From Cryptomeria japonica (lineage: Eukaryota; Streptophyta; Pinopsida; Cupressales; Cupressaceae), in NCBI RefSeq assembly GCF_030272615.1, contig NC_081414.1:909235009-909299008 (forward strand): a stretch of DNA of 64,000 bases, given 5' to 3'. Position 1 is the first letter of the stretch, and each line of letters begins with the position of its first letter. Shown in pieces: positions 46,299-57,821 of the stretch. Under the pieces are notes generated by a model, which made no database searches, was not told the DNA's origin, and was given only the letters and a program-made list of their open reading frames with translations. A program made the translations under genes and the position numbers.

Positions 46299-47650
46299 GC
46301 TATTGAGTTCTATAGTGTATCCTTCTTTATGGTCTCCAGGGGGAAGATCATCTCGTATGCCCAGATAGTCAATAAAAGTTTCATCGTTTTGGAATGTGTC
46401 AAACTGTGCAGGTCCTTCATGGTCCTAGTCAATGAGTTGGTGGTGAACAAGGGGAAGGCCGTTAATGTCTTCGAAGTTAGCGGGGCTAAGAGTGAAGATG
46501 CAGTTATATTCAGGTATGTCAAGGTAATTATCAAGGTCATTGATGGCACTCTCCTCATCAGTCTCGATCGTGAGCGAATCCAAATTATCATCACTAGTAG
46601 CACATTCTGGGACAGGTGTTCTCATCCTATGTGATTTCAACCTAGAACCTTGAGACAAGGACTGTGTAGACTCCTCATGGGTTGTTTCTTGACCAACTCT
46701 GAACTTGTTATAAAACTCCTCTTCTTCTGTGGGTTCATCTGGCTCTCTGAATGTCTCGGTGAGCTCGTAGTCACTGGAAGACTTGTTGGAACCCCATTCC
46801 CATTCGTTGGAATCTGTGGAATAGCAATCCTCTTGTTGAATTTTGACAGCTTTGATTTGTAAGGCTTCTTCTGTCCTTTGGGTGTGGACCTTGGAAGTTA
46901 AGAAACCAAGTCCTTTCGAGCGTTCCTTCTTGAGAGTCAATTCAGGTTGTAAAGGTTCAATGAAGCCTTCCTTTCGTAATCCCAGAGGGCTTTTTCCATC
47001 ATACTCGAATTTTTGTAGAATTTTGAAGCCTTTGCCATATTTCTCACATGGTAGACTAATGTGCTCTTGTGTTTCCTCTTCATTGTCTCTGAAAAGCATT
47101 TGGTATAAATCTTCCTCTTCTAGTTCACCCCATCTTTGAAAGGTAGTAGGGTCCCATTTAAGCATCATGATGGAGATTTGCTTGTTAGGATGTGGTCTTC
47201 CATATTCTTTTGGGAAACTCATGACTTGTCTTAAGTACATGGTCTGATTTAAAGTATATTCCCCCATGCCTTTGTCCTGAAACTTGCCTTTAAGCTCACC
47301 TTGTTTTGATGTCGAAGGTTTTAATGACTCAGGGTCAATGTATGTCAAGGAAGGAACAGCCTCACGATTACTGGGAATGATGGTCTCAGTCTTTGATTTC
47401 AGGTTATTGCAGTATATGAATGGATTTGGATCACCGTTAACTGTTACTTCCACTCCATTATGAGGAAACTTAATGCATTGGTGATATGTGGATGGGACTG
47501 CCCTCATTTCATGAATCCAAGGGTGTCCTAGCAATATGCTGTAAGTGAGATTTAAATCCAGGACTTGGACAAACCACATCCTTTGTAACTGGCCCAACTC
47601 TGAGAGGCAAGGTGACTGTGCCCTTGGATGAACGCTCTTCGTCATCATAT
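46299..47650 (-). pseudogene. Gypsy 2 post-protease region with G-patch-like motif
   Basis: A 407-codon frame (47648-46425) in the same phase as the RT. It starts with the end of the protease fold ([19 protein letters not shown]), then a linker, then [20 protein letters not shown] followed by [11 protein letters not shown] (about 47040-46950), which fits a G-patch, an RNA-binding glycine motif. An acidic, disordered segment follows ([33 protein letters not shown]). The stop at 46425 is TAG at a likely Trp or Gln codon. The G-patch assignment is from pattern only. Confidence 0.75.
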
Positions 47651-48390
47651 GCTTTAATGGTGATTTTGTTTATATAATTCACAGCTTTATCAAAATATCC
47701 CAATTGTGTAATAGTGCTTAATGTGCAAATGTTTAGACCTGCTCCTCCATCTATCAGGACTCTTTGTATTCGATGTTTGTGTATGAAGGCTTCAATGTGT
47801 AATGGCGCATTATGTGGCTGACTTACAGAGGCGTCATCGGCTTCTGTGAATGTAAGGGAGTGTGGAATGGAAAGGTATCCCACCATGGCTTGAAACTGGT
47901 CCACGTTCAGATCAGTAGGAAAGGCAGTATCTCTCAAGATTTTGTCAAGAATGGCTTTATGTGCGGGAGATATGCATAATAGTTCAAGGATGGAGATGAG
48001 CGTGGGTGTCTTCCCTAGTTGTTCTACAAGGTCATACTCAGGTTTGGTTGATGAAGAAGCAGTGTTTTTAGTTGGAGCACCTTGCAAAGTGATTTTACTT
48101 CGATGGGTTGTAACATGGCATTCCGAGGTAGGTTCGGAAGAAGATCCAACACCTTTTGGGTCTTTGGGTAGGATTCTCAGACGTTTTGTCCTTGATGATA
48201 ATGGTAGAGACGTAATTGTCCATTGAAATGTGATTGATAGTTGAATCATAGTTGTAAGATGCTCTGGTATAGTTGGTTTGATCATCTGTGGCTTTAGCTT
48301 TTCCCTTGTCATGCTTTGGGAATGGTTCCTTAAACATCTCATGTTCTTGATTAGATGAATGTCCCTCAATCTCAATGTCACCTCTATCAA
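47509..48390 (-). pseudogene. Gypsy 2 aspartic protease
   Basis: Retropepsin region: EYDLVEQLGKTPTLISILEL and then the active-site loop RVLIDGGAGLNICTL (about 47755-47725), followed by the flap region [21 protein letters not shown]. The catalytic triplet is DGG where DT/SG is commonest in other lineages; D-G-G/A occurs in Tat-like elements. The frame is shifted by one base relative to gag upstream and again at about 47640 relative to the pol frame, either by mutation or as remains of programmed shifting. Confidence 0.8.
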
Positions 48391-50308
48391 TGAGATCTTG
48401 TATGATGTTCTTCAGTCCATGACAATTTCCTGTTTTATGACCTTTGCTCTTATGAAATTCACAATACTCATCATCGTTCCACCAATTTGGTTTAACCTTT
48501 GGTTCATATGGAGGAAAATTTGGAACTATGATTACCTTGTTTGCCAAAAGCTTCTTGAAAACTGACTCAAGTGGTTCTCCCAATGGGGTGTACTTCCTTC
48601 GTGATCTGGAAGTTGTTTGAGTATTCACTTGATTGTTTGTAGAACTTGATCCTGAAAAGATGACTTTGGGTCACACTGTGTTGGCATCAACGACACCATC
48701 ATTGACTGTGTTCTTGTTCTTATTCCAAAATCTTGGCTTGTCTTTTCCTTTAAAGTCATCTTTGTTTTCCTTAAATATCTTGATGACTCCTTGTTCAATT
48801 AGAACCTTTTCTGTAGCTAAGCCTTTTTCAATAACGTCCTTGAAGGTGGACAAACAAGCTTTCCTTAGATCATAGTCAATTTCTTTGTTAACATTCTGGG
48901 TGAACATTTCTACCATTTGTTTTTGTGGAATTTCACAAGAGCATCTGCTGGCTAGATTTCTCCATCTTTGTAAGAATGATGCAAAAGACTCTCCCTCTTT
49001 TTGCTTGGTGTTGCACAAAGTAGTGACTGATATGTTTGTCTCTATGTTGTAGGAAAAATGTTGAATAAATGCCTCTGCTAAGTCACCCCATGACTTAATA
49101 CCAGGTGGAAGTTGGGAGAACCATTCCATAGCTTGATCACCTAAGCTTTGTGGGAATAATCTCATCAAATATGTCTCTTCTGCTGCTACCTCAATGCAAG
49201 CTATGAAAAATTGTCTTATATGTGCCTTAGGATCTCCTTTTCCTTTATACTTATCAAATTTAGGTGTCACAAAGTGTGTAGGAAAAGGAGGCATTGGAAT
49301 GCTCTTGTCAAATGGATAAGGACATATGTCTCTCATTGTGTATGTTGGCTTCGGTGTATTTATGTCCTCCATTTTCTTTTGTATGTCCCTGATTTGTTGC
49401 TCCAAATTGTTCTTAGGTGGAGATCGACTTCTTGGACCATATCCTATGTTTGAGGTACCCATTGGAGGAGGAGCATGTTGCATATATGGATGATATTGAT
49501 CATACACATGTTCATATGGAGGAGGTCTATAGTGATGCTGCATATATGGACCACTTGGTATAGATTCATGTTGAGGAACACCATATCTATTTTGTGCATG
49601 TATACCATACTCTACAGGCATGTCATGTTCTATTGTATTGCCCCCAAATTTGACACGGGGTTTCCTTGTGTCCAAATTTTGAGCATGCCTTTGAATATCC
49701 CATTGCTTTGGTGGTTGATCCTTAGCATTGATATGTGATTGAGCATATTTTTCTCCATAAGACTTCCATAATGGTCTGCGAAGGTGAGTATCATATGTTT
49801 GACCATGTTTATGTGGGACCTCTGGTTTTTGAAGCAAAGCTGATGGTGATTCAGGTACCATATATGGTCCTCTATTTCCTCCACTATTAGGTCTCCTTTG
49901 ATCCATGTTGGACTGAGGTTGTTGCAAAGGTCGATTTTCCATTATTTGAGACATGTCAAAATCATGAGGTATCTTGGCTCCACTTTGTGCCATCATTTGT
50001 AAAAAGTATTGTCTATCCCTCCTCATTATTTCCTCAACCAATCGACTAAAATGGGGATTCATAATGGATTCTTCCACATCTGCTGAATGTATGGAAAAGT
50101 TGTCCATATTGTCATTGTGTGTAGCATTGTTGTTTGTAGTGTCCATGTTCTCAACATTTGGAATGTTTCTATAGGCATCCATGTCAGGTAATGTAGTATG
50201 ATCAGAATTGAAAAAGATCTCATTGTCATACTCATAAGAACTCATGTTTGCAGACTCTTGAGCCTCTTTAGTTTCTCTCCTAGATTTTTGAAGACGGGTT
50301 TCAACCAT
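48095..50308 (-). pseudogene. Gypsy 2 gag (capsid and zinc knuckle)
   Basis: A 545-codon open frame (50308-48671) starts MVETRLQKSRRETKEAQE, has a long polar N-terminus rich in Met, His, Pro and Tyr, and then the retrotransposon gag capsid domain: FDKYKGKGDPKAHIRQFF, MRLFPQSLGDQAMEWFSQLP, SFASFLQRWRNLASRC. A single in-frame stop at 48671-48673 separates the nucleocapsid part (48628-48095) with YCEFHKSKGHKTGNCHGLK, a CX2HX4HX4C knuckle. The capsid is the best-preserved long frame in the window. Gag packages the element RNA. Confidence 0.9.
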
Positions 50309-52614
50309 GAACTAGGTATTAACCAAGATGTGTGAGACTAGATGAAAAATGGAAAGAGTATGGAAGACCAAGAGTTGGATGAAATGTAAATGAATCTGAA
50401 GTGTACTTGCAATGTCCAAAGTGTAAGACCAAGTATGTATGTAGTAGAGTAGGTGTGACTTCCAAAGAGAGGATAGTTTCTCTTGATGAGGTAAGTTGAC
50501 CTTGACTCTAAGTAAGACCAAATGAGACCCAAAGGTAAGAAACCTTGATGAGGGACCACTTAACAAAGTGTTGTTGTATGTAGTGTGTTGACAAAGTATA
50601 GTGAGGACAAGCAAGTGACTTTTTGACTCAAGTTTAGACAAGTGTGACTATAAAGTGAGATGTGAAGCAATGATGGATTTTGTGAGACCCAAAGACAAGT
50701 TGAATGCTAGATGAAAACCTAGAGAAACAACCTAGGAAGCTCAAGAATTCTGAAACTAACTGTGTTTGTTTGCTAGATTGTAACAGCTTTTCAATTCTGA
50801 ACACAGACGTGCCTGTATACTTCACAGACACGGTTTCCCGACACAGACGCAGCTCTATTTAACATAGACACGTTTCTGAGTTTTTTTGCAAAGGTGTAAT
50901 GTTGACTGTTGGAACACAAACGCGATTCTGCCCTTCACAGACACAGTTATACAACACAGACTCTATTATGTCCGACATAGACACGTTTCTGTAAAATTTG
51001 TGCAATTTTTTCCAATCTGTGAAGTCATTTTGTTGTGACCAAATTTGACTGTTTGACTGTTTTTCGTGACAAGAGGACACAGTGTAGATGAAGACCCAAT
51101 GTTTGCAAGTGTCTAGACTTAAAATGACTCCAAAAAAAGTGTGTTGTTTGATGTAAAAATGTTTTGCATACACTTGAAGACACAAAAGACACAATGTTTT
51201 GTTGTTTGGTCTTGAATGTGTTGAATGTTTAAAATAAGTCAAGCACAATTCTTATGGTTGGCCAAGACAATAGTTGTTGATCCCACATGGGGTTTTACCC
51301 CCGAGGCTATGCTATTCAGAGCGGATACTTAGATGCTTGACCTCACTGGCTCCACCCTCGGCACTCACTTCTTGGGTCAGCCAAGCATCAGTCCCCATGA
51401 AAACTCCCCGTGGCGAACTTTGTATCTCTACTAAGAACTGTATGTGTGTGGGCCGCTACCAGAGGTCCAACCTCCTGCCCCAACAACTAGAAGGATTTGG
51501 ACTTCTAAAACAAAAAGGTGCTAGTAAGGGCATCCGCTCGTGTGGCCATACATGTGGCACTTTCAGCTCTGTAAATACAGAAGGCTCCCAGCCGGTAGGG
51601 GTTACGCCCTACAACTGATCAAATAAATTTGATCAAACAGGTTTATGGGGAGACATAGTGTCGGTATGAACTAATCAACACACGTTATCCATAGTTTTCA
51701 CCATGAATACATTTTTTTTATAGTGGTTCGAAAGAGGTGGGTTTTCCTCACTACCACTTGGGTCGTTCTCTTCTCACTAGTAGTCCTAATGACCACATGG
51801 GAAGACAGGCCCTCTAAAGATTAAACAAAAAGAGCCTATTGCTCAAGACACAAAAGACAATGATCCAATTTTAGTGCACCAATTGAAGTGTTTGCTAGTC
51901 TATGAAAACAAGGCACACAATAAAAATCCAAAAAACCTTGCCAAGGACTTGCAACAAAGATTTGTTAGTAGTTTGGATTGTTTGAAATAATCACCCCTTC
52001 CTGCAAGCACATAAGTTAGGTAGATTTTAAACCCAAAAGACTTTGTGAAAATAGGGGCCTTCAACCAAACGATTTAGCCTTCAAGACAAGCTGCGCCAAT
52101 TTCGTTAGCTAGATCTAAAAATGTTAGCTCAAAATAAACCAGATCTGAAACCCCAAATGCAAAATCCGAAAAACTGAATCAATGAAAACCTAAAATTTGA
52201 AACTGGTGAGCACAGACGTGATTACCCTCAACACAGACGCGACTGGATAACACAGACGCGGTTAAAATCAGCGCAGACGTGACTTTAAAACACAGACGTG
52301 ACTGGATAACATAGACGCGGTTCTGTGAAGCACAGATGCGACTACAAAGCACAGACACGGCTTCCGGACACAGACGCGGTTAAAATCAGCGTAGATGCGA
52401 CTTTACAACACAAATGCGCTTCCTGGAACCTACAAAAATAAAATATTTCCAAAACACAGACGCGGATCCAGACATCATAGACATGCCAGAAAATAAAAAA
52501 TGCGATCCGAAAATACGCAGACGTGGAAATATCAAAATGCTGCCGAAAATGTCGGATCTGCAACTTCACATTACAAAATCTGCAACAAGGAAGTTAAATG
52601 CAAAAGGGACAAGA
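50309..52614 (-). other. Gypsy 2 untranslated leader, repeat-rich
   Basis: About 2.3 kb between the primer-binding site and gag, with no long frame. It holds two clusters of a CACAGACGCGG-type motif (50800-50990 and 52205-52460) and a GC-richer block at 51270-51620 with many short complementary stretches that may fold as RNA (for example near dimerisation or packaging signals; inferred). Confidence 0.65.
52205..52460. repeat. Dispersed CACAGACGCGG motif cluster
   Basis: At least ten variants of ACACAGACGCG(G/A) separated by 10-25 bp (for example near 52218, 52239, 52260, 52297, 52371). Related copies occur at 50810-50990 in the same leader. Spacers vary, so this is not a simple tandem or CRISPR-type array. 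Confidence 0.75.
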
Positions 52615-52632
52615 GTCCCACTGGGCGTGCCA
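52615..52632 (-). other. Gypsy 2 primer-binding site
   Basis: The minus strand reads TGGCACGCCCAGTGGGAC, starting 3 bases inside the 5' LTR end, as expected of a tRNA primer site in plant gypsy elements. Confidence 0.8.
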
Positions 52633-52635
52633 AAA

Positions 52636-53428
52636 TGTATATGGTGAAAATGGATAACAACAATAACAATATTGAAAGGCTAAATGAATTCAACCACAAA
52701 ACCCTAGCCTAACAACAACAAAGATCCACCATAACATATGAAGATTACCTAAGACAATGCAAATCAAACGAAATCACAAAGATAATACCATCACATGTCC
52801 AATAGGGTTTGGATCTCCATTCTTCCTATCTCCATTGATCTTGCTTGATATATTTGCTCTCAGATTTTATGTGTACAAGAGCTCAACAAAGAACAGAATG
52901 TGGTTGCAAGTAGGATCATAGTGTAGTCAAGTGATCAAGTAATTAGGTCATTAGGATGATTGATTAGCTCATTAGGGTTTGATAATGAAGGAAGCATCTC
53001 CTTATATAGAAGACACAATATGAAATGGAGGGATAAGATTGAGAGGTGTAAAAGGAGGTCGGCTATGATTAGAGGGTAGGTAAAAGAAATAATAAAATAA
53101 TGAAATGGGTAGGTAGTGTATGAATTAAGAGATGAATGACATGTGTCATGGGTAGAAAAAGCTAATGAATTAATTAAATAAATAAAGATTTATTTAATTA
53201 ATAGAAGAAGTGGGATAATTAAATAAATAAAATATTTATTTAATTTAGGAAAAGGATAATTTAAATAAATAAATGTATTTATTTAAATGAGAAATAAGGC
53301 TAGAAGAGGATAAATGAATTAATTAAATAAATAAATATTTATTTAATTAATAGAAGAATTAGGCTTAGATAATTAAATAAATAAAAATATTTATTTAATT
53401 AGACATGACAATTTTGGGTGTCTACAGA
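52636..53428 (-). repeat. 5' LTR of gypsy element 2
   Basis: 793 bp. On the minus strand it starts TGTAGACACCCAAAATTGTC and ends CATATACA. It contains four A/T palindromes (53160-53400). The partner 3' LTR is absent from the window. Confidence 0.8.
53160..53400. repeat. Four A/T palindromes in the gypsy 2 LTR
   Basis: Four hairpins of the form ATTAAATAAATAAA...TTTATTTAAT, centred near 53187, 53230, 53273 and 53335 with a further one near 53380, separated by purine-rich GAAGAAGTGGG-type spacers. They lie close to the U3 start of the LTR. Confidence 0.78.
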
Positions 53429-54584
53429 AGTTATTCTGGCAAAGAGACTTCCTAAGGGAACTGGTAAATATAGAGGTAAGCTCCCTTTAAAATGCTTCTC
53501 TTGCAATGGGATTGGACACATTTCTGTTAAATTTCCTAATGGTGATAATAAGGACAAACCAGAGAGGTTCAAAATTTTCAAAGGAGGAAATAGGAGAAAC
53601 TATCTTGTTGCGGTTGATGAAGGTGTCACTAATGATGAATCAGAAGATGAAGAAAGTGAAGACATAGTATTTGTAGCTGTTAAGGAAGATGTGTCAGACA
53701 AGAAGGATCTTGTCTCCCACTTTGATAATTCCAATGAGTGGATTATTGACAGTGATTGTTCTCACCACATGACTGGTGACCGGAGAAAGTTTATGTCTCT
53801 GGAAGAGTATGATGGAGGTGTAGTCCGATTTGGTAGTGATGCACCTTGTATGGTAAAAGGCAAAGGGTCCATCTCTTTAAATGGAAAAATTAGTGTTGAT
53901 AATGTGTATTGGGTAGAAGGTCTCAAGCATAACCTTTTGTGCGTTGCTCAGCTAAAAGATAATGGACTCACTCTGGAATTCAAAGATGGAGTATGCAAAA
54001 TAAAAGGAAAGAGTGGTGAGTTGATGGCCACCGGTATGCAGACCAAAGGTAACTTATTTCAATTAAATGCAACTATCAGTCAATGTCTAATGGCCAAGTA
54101 TGATGACAGTTGGATATGGCATAGGAGACTCTGCCATGTAAATTTTGATAACATTGTGAAGGCCAATAAGATCAAGGTAGTTAGGGGATTTCCTATGCTG
54201 AACAAACTGGAGAATCCTTTGTGCAGAGAATATCAACTGGGAAAAATGTCTTCCTCAACCTTCAAAGGTAAATCTTTCAGAACAAATAATTTACTTGATC
54301 TTGTGCATACTGATTTGTGTGGTCCAATGAAAACTAGGAGTGTTCAAGGAGATAGGTACTTTATGATTCTTACTGATGATTGCTCAAGAATGATGTGGGT
54401 CACATTCTTGAAAGACAAGTCCAAAGATTTTGGAAAGTTCAAAGTCTTCAGAGCACTAGTTGAAAAGGAAAGTGGTAAGAGGATCAAATGCCTTAGAACC
54501 GATCAAGGAGGTGAGTTCACCTCTGGAGAATTCAATAAATATTGTGAAGAGAATGGCATCAAGAGGCAATTGTCTGCCCCCTAG
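53429..54584 (+). pseudogene. Copia element 3 gag end, protease and integrase start
   Basis: Open from the gypsy junction to TAG at 54582. It carries KLPLKCFSCNGIGHISVKFP, a zinc knuckle whose last Cys reads Phe; WIIDSDCSHHMTGDRRKF, a protease start with DSD for DSG; the HHCC part of integrase (WIWHRRLCHVNFDNIV, CREYQLGK, where one Cys is Tyr); and the integrase core with HTDLCGPMKT and LRTDQGGEF, so both catalytic Asp residues are kept. It stops just before TPQQNGLAERNN, which holds the catalytic Glu. Confidence 0.88.
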
Positions 54585-55310
54585 ACTCCACAGCAGAATG
54601 GGCTAGCAGAAAGAAACAACCAGATTGTAGTTGAAGCAGCCAGAACAATGTTGATTCAAGGAAAGGTTGCTCACACCTTTTTCAGAGAAGCGGTGAGCAC
54701 TGTAGTCTACACTATGAACTAGGTACTCATCAAGAAAGCTAAGGATAAAACACCTTATGAGTATTGGACCGGTAAGACTCCTATAGTAAGCTACTTTAGA
54801 ATTTTTGGTAGCAAGTGTTATATCAAGAGGAGTGAACACTAGAGCAAGTTTGATGCAAAATGTGATGAGGGAATATTCCTAGGATATTCCACCAAGAGAA
54901 AATCTCTCAAGTGTTTTAACAATAGGACTTAGAGAATTGTCGAAAGTATCAATGTTAGAGTTGATGAAACCTTTGAGAAACCTAAGGAAACTGGCAGTGA
55001 GCAAGTGGTAGATGAACCGATTGTAACCTTCTGGGAACCGGTTGCAAAACAACCTAGTACCAGTAACAGTGCTCCTACACCGGTAGATGTTGATGCTGAT
55101 GAAGATGAGGATGAAGAGGAAAAGCAAGAGGAAACAGCTAAGATCATTCCTAGGTATGTAAAGATGAATCATGATCCAAAGCAGATCATAGGAGATAAGG
55201 ATGCATGAATTCTTACAAGAACAAAGGTTAGAGAAAATCCTTGCATGATCTCTGAATTTGAGCCTAAAATATTTAAAGAGGCACATAAAGATGAAGACTA
55301 GATCAAGGCT
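54585..55310 (+). pseudogene. Copia element 3 integrase end and linker
   Basis: The same frame continues with TPQQNGLAERNNQIV, KTPYEYWTGKTPIVSYFRIF, GSKCYIKR and GIFLGYSTKRKSLKCFNN. Stops occur at 54582, 54720, 54840, 54928, 55206 and 55299, the last being TAG where DEDWIKAME is expected. An acidic DADEDEDEEEKQEE linker precedes RT. Confidence 0.82.
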
Positions 55311-56794
55311 ATGGAAGAGGGACTTTACCAGATAGAAAAGAATGGTACATGGTCTTTGGTACCCAGACCTGAGCATAAAAATGTTATTGGCACCAAATGG
55401 GTTATCAGAAACAAGGTGAATGAAGATGGCATAGTGGTAAGAAACAAAGCCAGACTGGTGTGTAAGGGATATGCTCAAGAGAAGGAGAAGACTATAGAGA
55501 AACCTTTTCTCCACTAGCTAGATTGGAAGGAGTTCGAATGCTTCTTACATATGCAGCCTTCAAGGGATTCAAAGTGTATCAAATGGATGTAAAATCAACA
55601 TTCCTAAATGGAATACTTGAAGAGGAGGTGTATATAGAGCAACCAGATGGGTTTGTCCTATCAGAAGACAGTTACATGGTGTGTAGGCTACATAAAGCCT
55701 TGTATGGATTGAAGCAGACACCTAGAGCATGGTATGAACGTTTACACTCCCATCATGTGAAGACTGGATTTGAAAGAACAAGTGAAGATAGTAATATCTA
55801 TCTAAAGTCAGAAGCAGATCAGATTCTGGTCTATGAAGTATTTGTTGATGAAGTAATTTTTGGTGGAGATGACAAGATGAGTCATGAATTTGCAGAAGAG
55901 ATGAAGAAGGAATTTGAGATGTCACTTATTGGAGAGATTAAGTTCTTCATTGGACTACAGATTCAACAAATGAAAGATGGTATCTTTATCACTCAGTCCA
56001 AGTATGTCAAAGAGGTGTTGAAGACCTTTAGTACGGAAGACAAAAAATCGGTTGGTACACCAATGGTGACTTGTTGTAAATTGTCAACAGAAGATGACTC
56101 GGCATTGGTGAATGAGAAGGAATACTAATCAATGATTGGTAAGTTGAACCATGTAGTACACAACAAACCAGACATTGCACATGCAATAGGCATTATTGCA
56201 CGTTTCCAGAAAAGTCCAAGAGAATCCCACTTGGTAGCAGTCAAGTGAATTCTTAGATATCTGAAGGGAACTGTAGACTATGGATTGTGGTATCCATATA
56301 GTAATGATTTCAACCTCAAAGTGTTTACAGATGCTGATTGGGCTGGTAATGTGGACGACTAGAAGAGCACAATCGGTGGTGAATTCTTTCTTGGTGGTAG
56401 ACTAGTCTCACAGATGAGTAAGAAGCAGAGTTGTATCTCTCAGTCTACAGCAGGATCAGAATATGTAGAAGCATTTATGAACTGCACTCAGACAATTTGG
56501 ATGAAGCATGTATTAAGTGGTTTCAAAGTCCCTGTATCTGAACTGATGAGTGTCTTTTGTGACAACACAATTGCAATTAATATTTCCAAGAATCCAATTT
56601 TGCATGCTAGAACCAAGCACTTTGAGCTCAAGTATCATTTCTTGAGGGAGAAGGTTCCAAACAAAGAAGTTGTATTGGAACATGTTTCCAGTAAGGAGCA
56701 GTTAGTAGATATATTCACCAAGCCTCTACCGAAGGCTATATTTACCTATTTAAGAGGTGAATTAGGGGTCCTGCCCCTTCAAGAGGTGAACTAA
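55311..56794 (+). pseudogene. Copia element 3 reverse transcriptase and RNase H
   Basis: The RT N-terminus (55311-55517) with GTKWVIRNKVNEDGIV and RLVCKGYAQ shifts near 55480 into 55523-56128, which holds YQMDVKSTFLNGILEEEVYI and VFVDEVIFGG. In the last, the catalytic FVDD reads FVDE. Stops at 56126, 56246 (TGA for the Arg of VKRILRYLKG) and 56360 break RNase H. A final open part, 56414-56794, has SQSTAGSEYVEAF, FCDNTIAINISKNP, KHFELKYHFLREKV and [11 protein letters not shown]. Inactive. Confidence 0.88.
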
Positions 56795-56996
56795 AGGTAT
56801 GTGCTCCACATCAGTCAAGTATTGCATTGTCAAATCTTTTCAGGATTGGTGTGTTGAAGGATGCTACTCTTCAGGGGGAGAAGCATAGAAGAACATAGTT
56901 GTTTGTGCCTCCACTTTGGCATTGTTATCAAAGGGGGAGAAGATGTGAAGTAGAGAGATATCTTTGTATATTGCCATCAATGCCAAAGGGGGAGAT

Positions 56997-57821
56997 TGTT
57001 GGCATATGTGAAAAGTATGATGACATGATGATATTGTATGTTGTCATTGATATCAATATTCTAAAGTATGAACTGATATATTGAAGGAAGCAAACTGGTA
57101 AGAGAATCGGTATGATGATGTGAACTCGTATATGTGAAAAAGTGAAGCGGTATGTTTGTTCAAGTGAACCGGTATGTAGGAATGTGAACCGATATATGGA
57201 AATTTTTGTATCGAGGTTTTATTTGGTATGACTATCGGTTGGTACTCTCATCTTTAGGGTTTCTGGTTGATGCATTCCAAGTCTGTGTGATTCAACTGAT
57301 GACATTTTGTGATGAGATGGCATTGCAATGAAGATCTGATCGTGTTGCCACGTCAGCCTTGTGCACATGAAGGATTTCCTTGAGGGTCTTGCATGAAGAA
57401 GATTGATTCTATCTACCTAGGGAATATGTGAAGTCTCAGTAAACAGTGGATAGCGCGTGATGGGTTATCAGCTTCCAGAAGTGGCAAAGAACAAACAATG
57501 CAGAAAGTCTTGAGATATGTTCAAGACTATTTTATTCAATTCAATGTGTTTGAATAGTCAAGATTGAACCAACTGTATTGATAATCTAAATGTTTAGGGT
57601 TTAGGGTTTATGCCACCAACCTATCTATTGTCTATAAGGTCAATGATGGTTTCCATTGTGAAGTTGTTGGCAAATGTTATGCGTGTAGCCAAGTGAAGAG
57701 ATACTTGATTCTTGCCAGACCAAAGAAGTGTGTTGATACCTACAGAGTGTGATTGTAGAAGCAAAGGAACTAAAGTGGATTTGTCTTGGCATTGAGTGTT
57801 GTTATCAGATCAATGTATTAC
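56997..57821 (+). repeat. 3' LTR of copia element 3, 5' portion only
   Basis: It begins TGTTGGCATATGTG after AAAGGGGGAGAT. It runs 825 bp before the gypsy 3 LTR end interrupts it, and no C-rich LTR terminus is reached. Confidence 0.8.

Larger units (their letters stand above)
44169..53428 (-). mobile_element. Ty3/gypsy element 2 (Tat-like), 3' end lost
   Basis: Minus-strand order: 5' LTR (53428-52636), primer-binding site, a leader of about 2.3 kb, gag, protease, G-patch-like motif, RT, RNase H start. Integrase and 3' LTR are missing; sequence similarity to gypsy fades near 44570 and the copia 2 LTR begins at 44168. The leader length, the CHHC gag knuckle and DGGAGLNI protease suggest the non-chromovirus Tat group (inferred). 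It sits inside the gag of copia element 3: the LTR ends at 53428 and copia coding starts at once, so GAAGT (53429-53433) should be one half of the target duplication. Confidence 0.88.
53429..57821 (+). mobile_element. Ty1/copia element 3, interrupted at both ends
   Basis: Gag remainder, protease, integrase, RT, RNase H, purine tract (56984-56995) and the start of the 3' LTR (56997, TGTTGGCATATG). The 5' part (LTR, leader, first gag portion) is cut off by gypsy 2 at 53428, and the 3' LTR is cut by gypsy 3 at 57822. Its missing 3' LTR end should lie beyond the window. Confidence 0.88.

Noticed and set aside
45214-47139. Several plus-strand frames over gypsy 2
   Set aside because: Antisense shadows of the protease-RT coding region.
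51274-51618. 114-codon plus-strand frame
   Set aside because: It lies in the untranslated leader, antisense to the element; no domain, and better explained as structured RNA.
52205-52460. CRISPR-like array
   Set aside because: The CACAGACGCG word varies and the spacers are irregular and short; the context is a plant retrotransposon leader.
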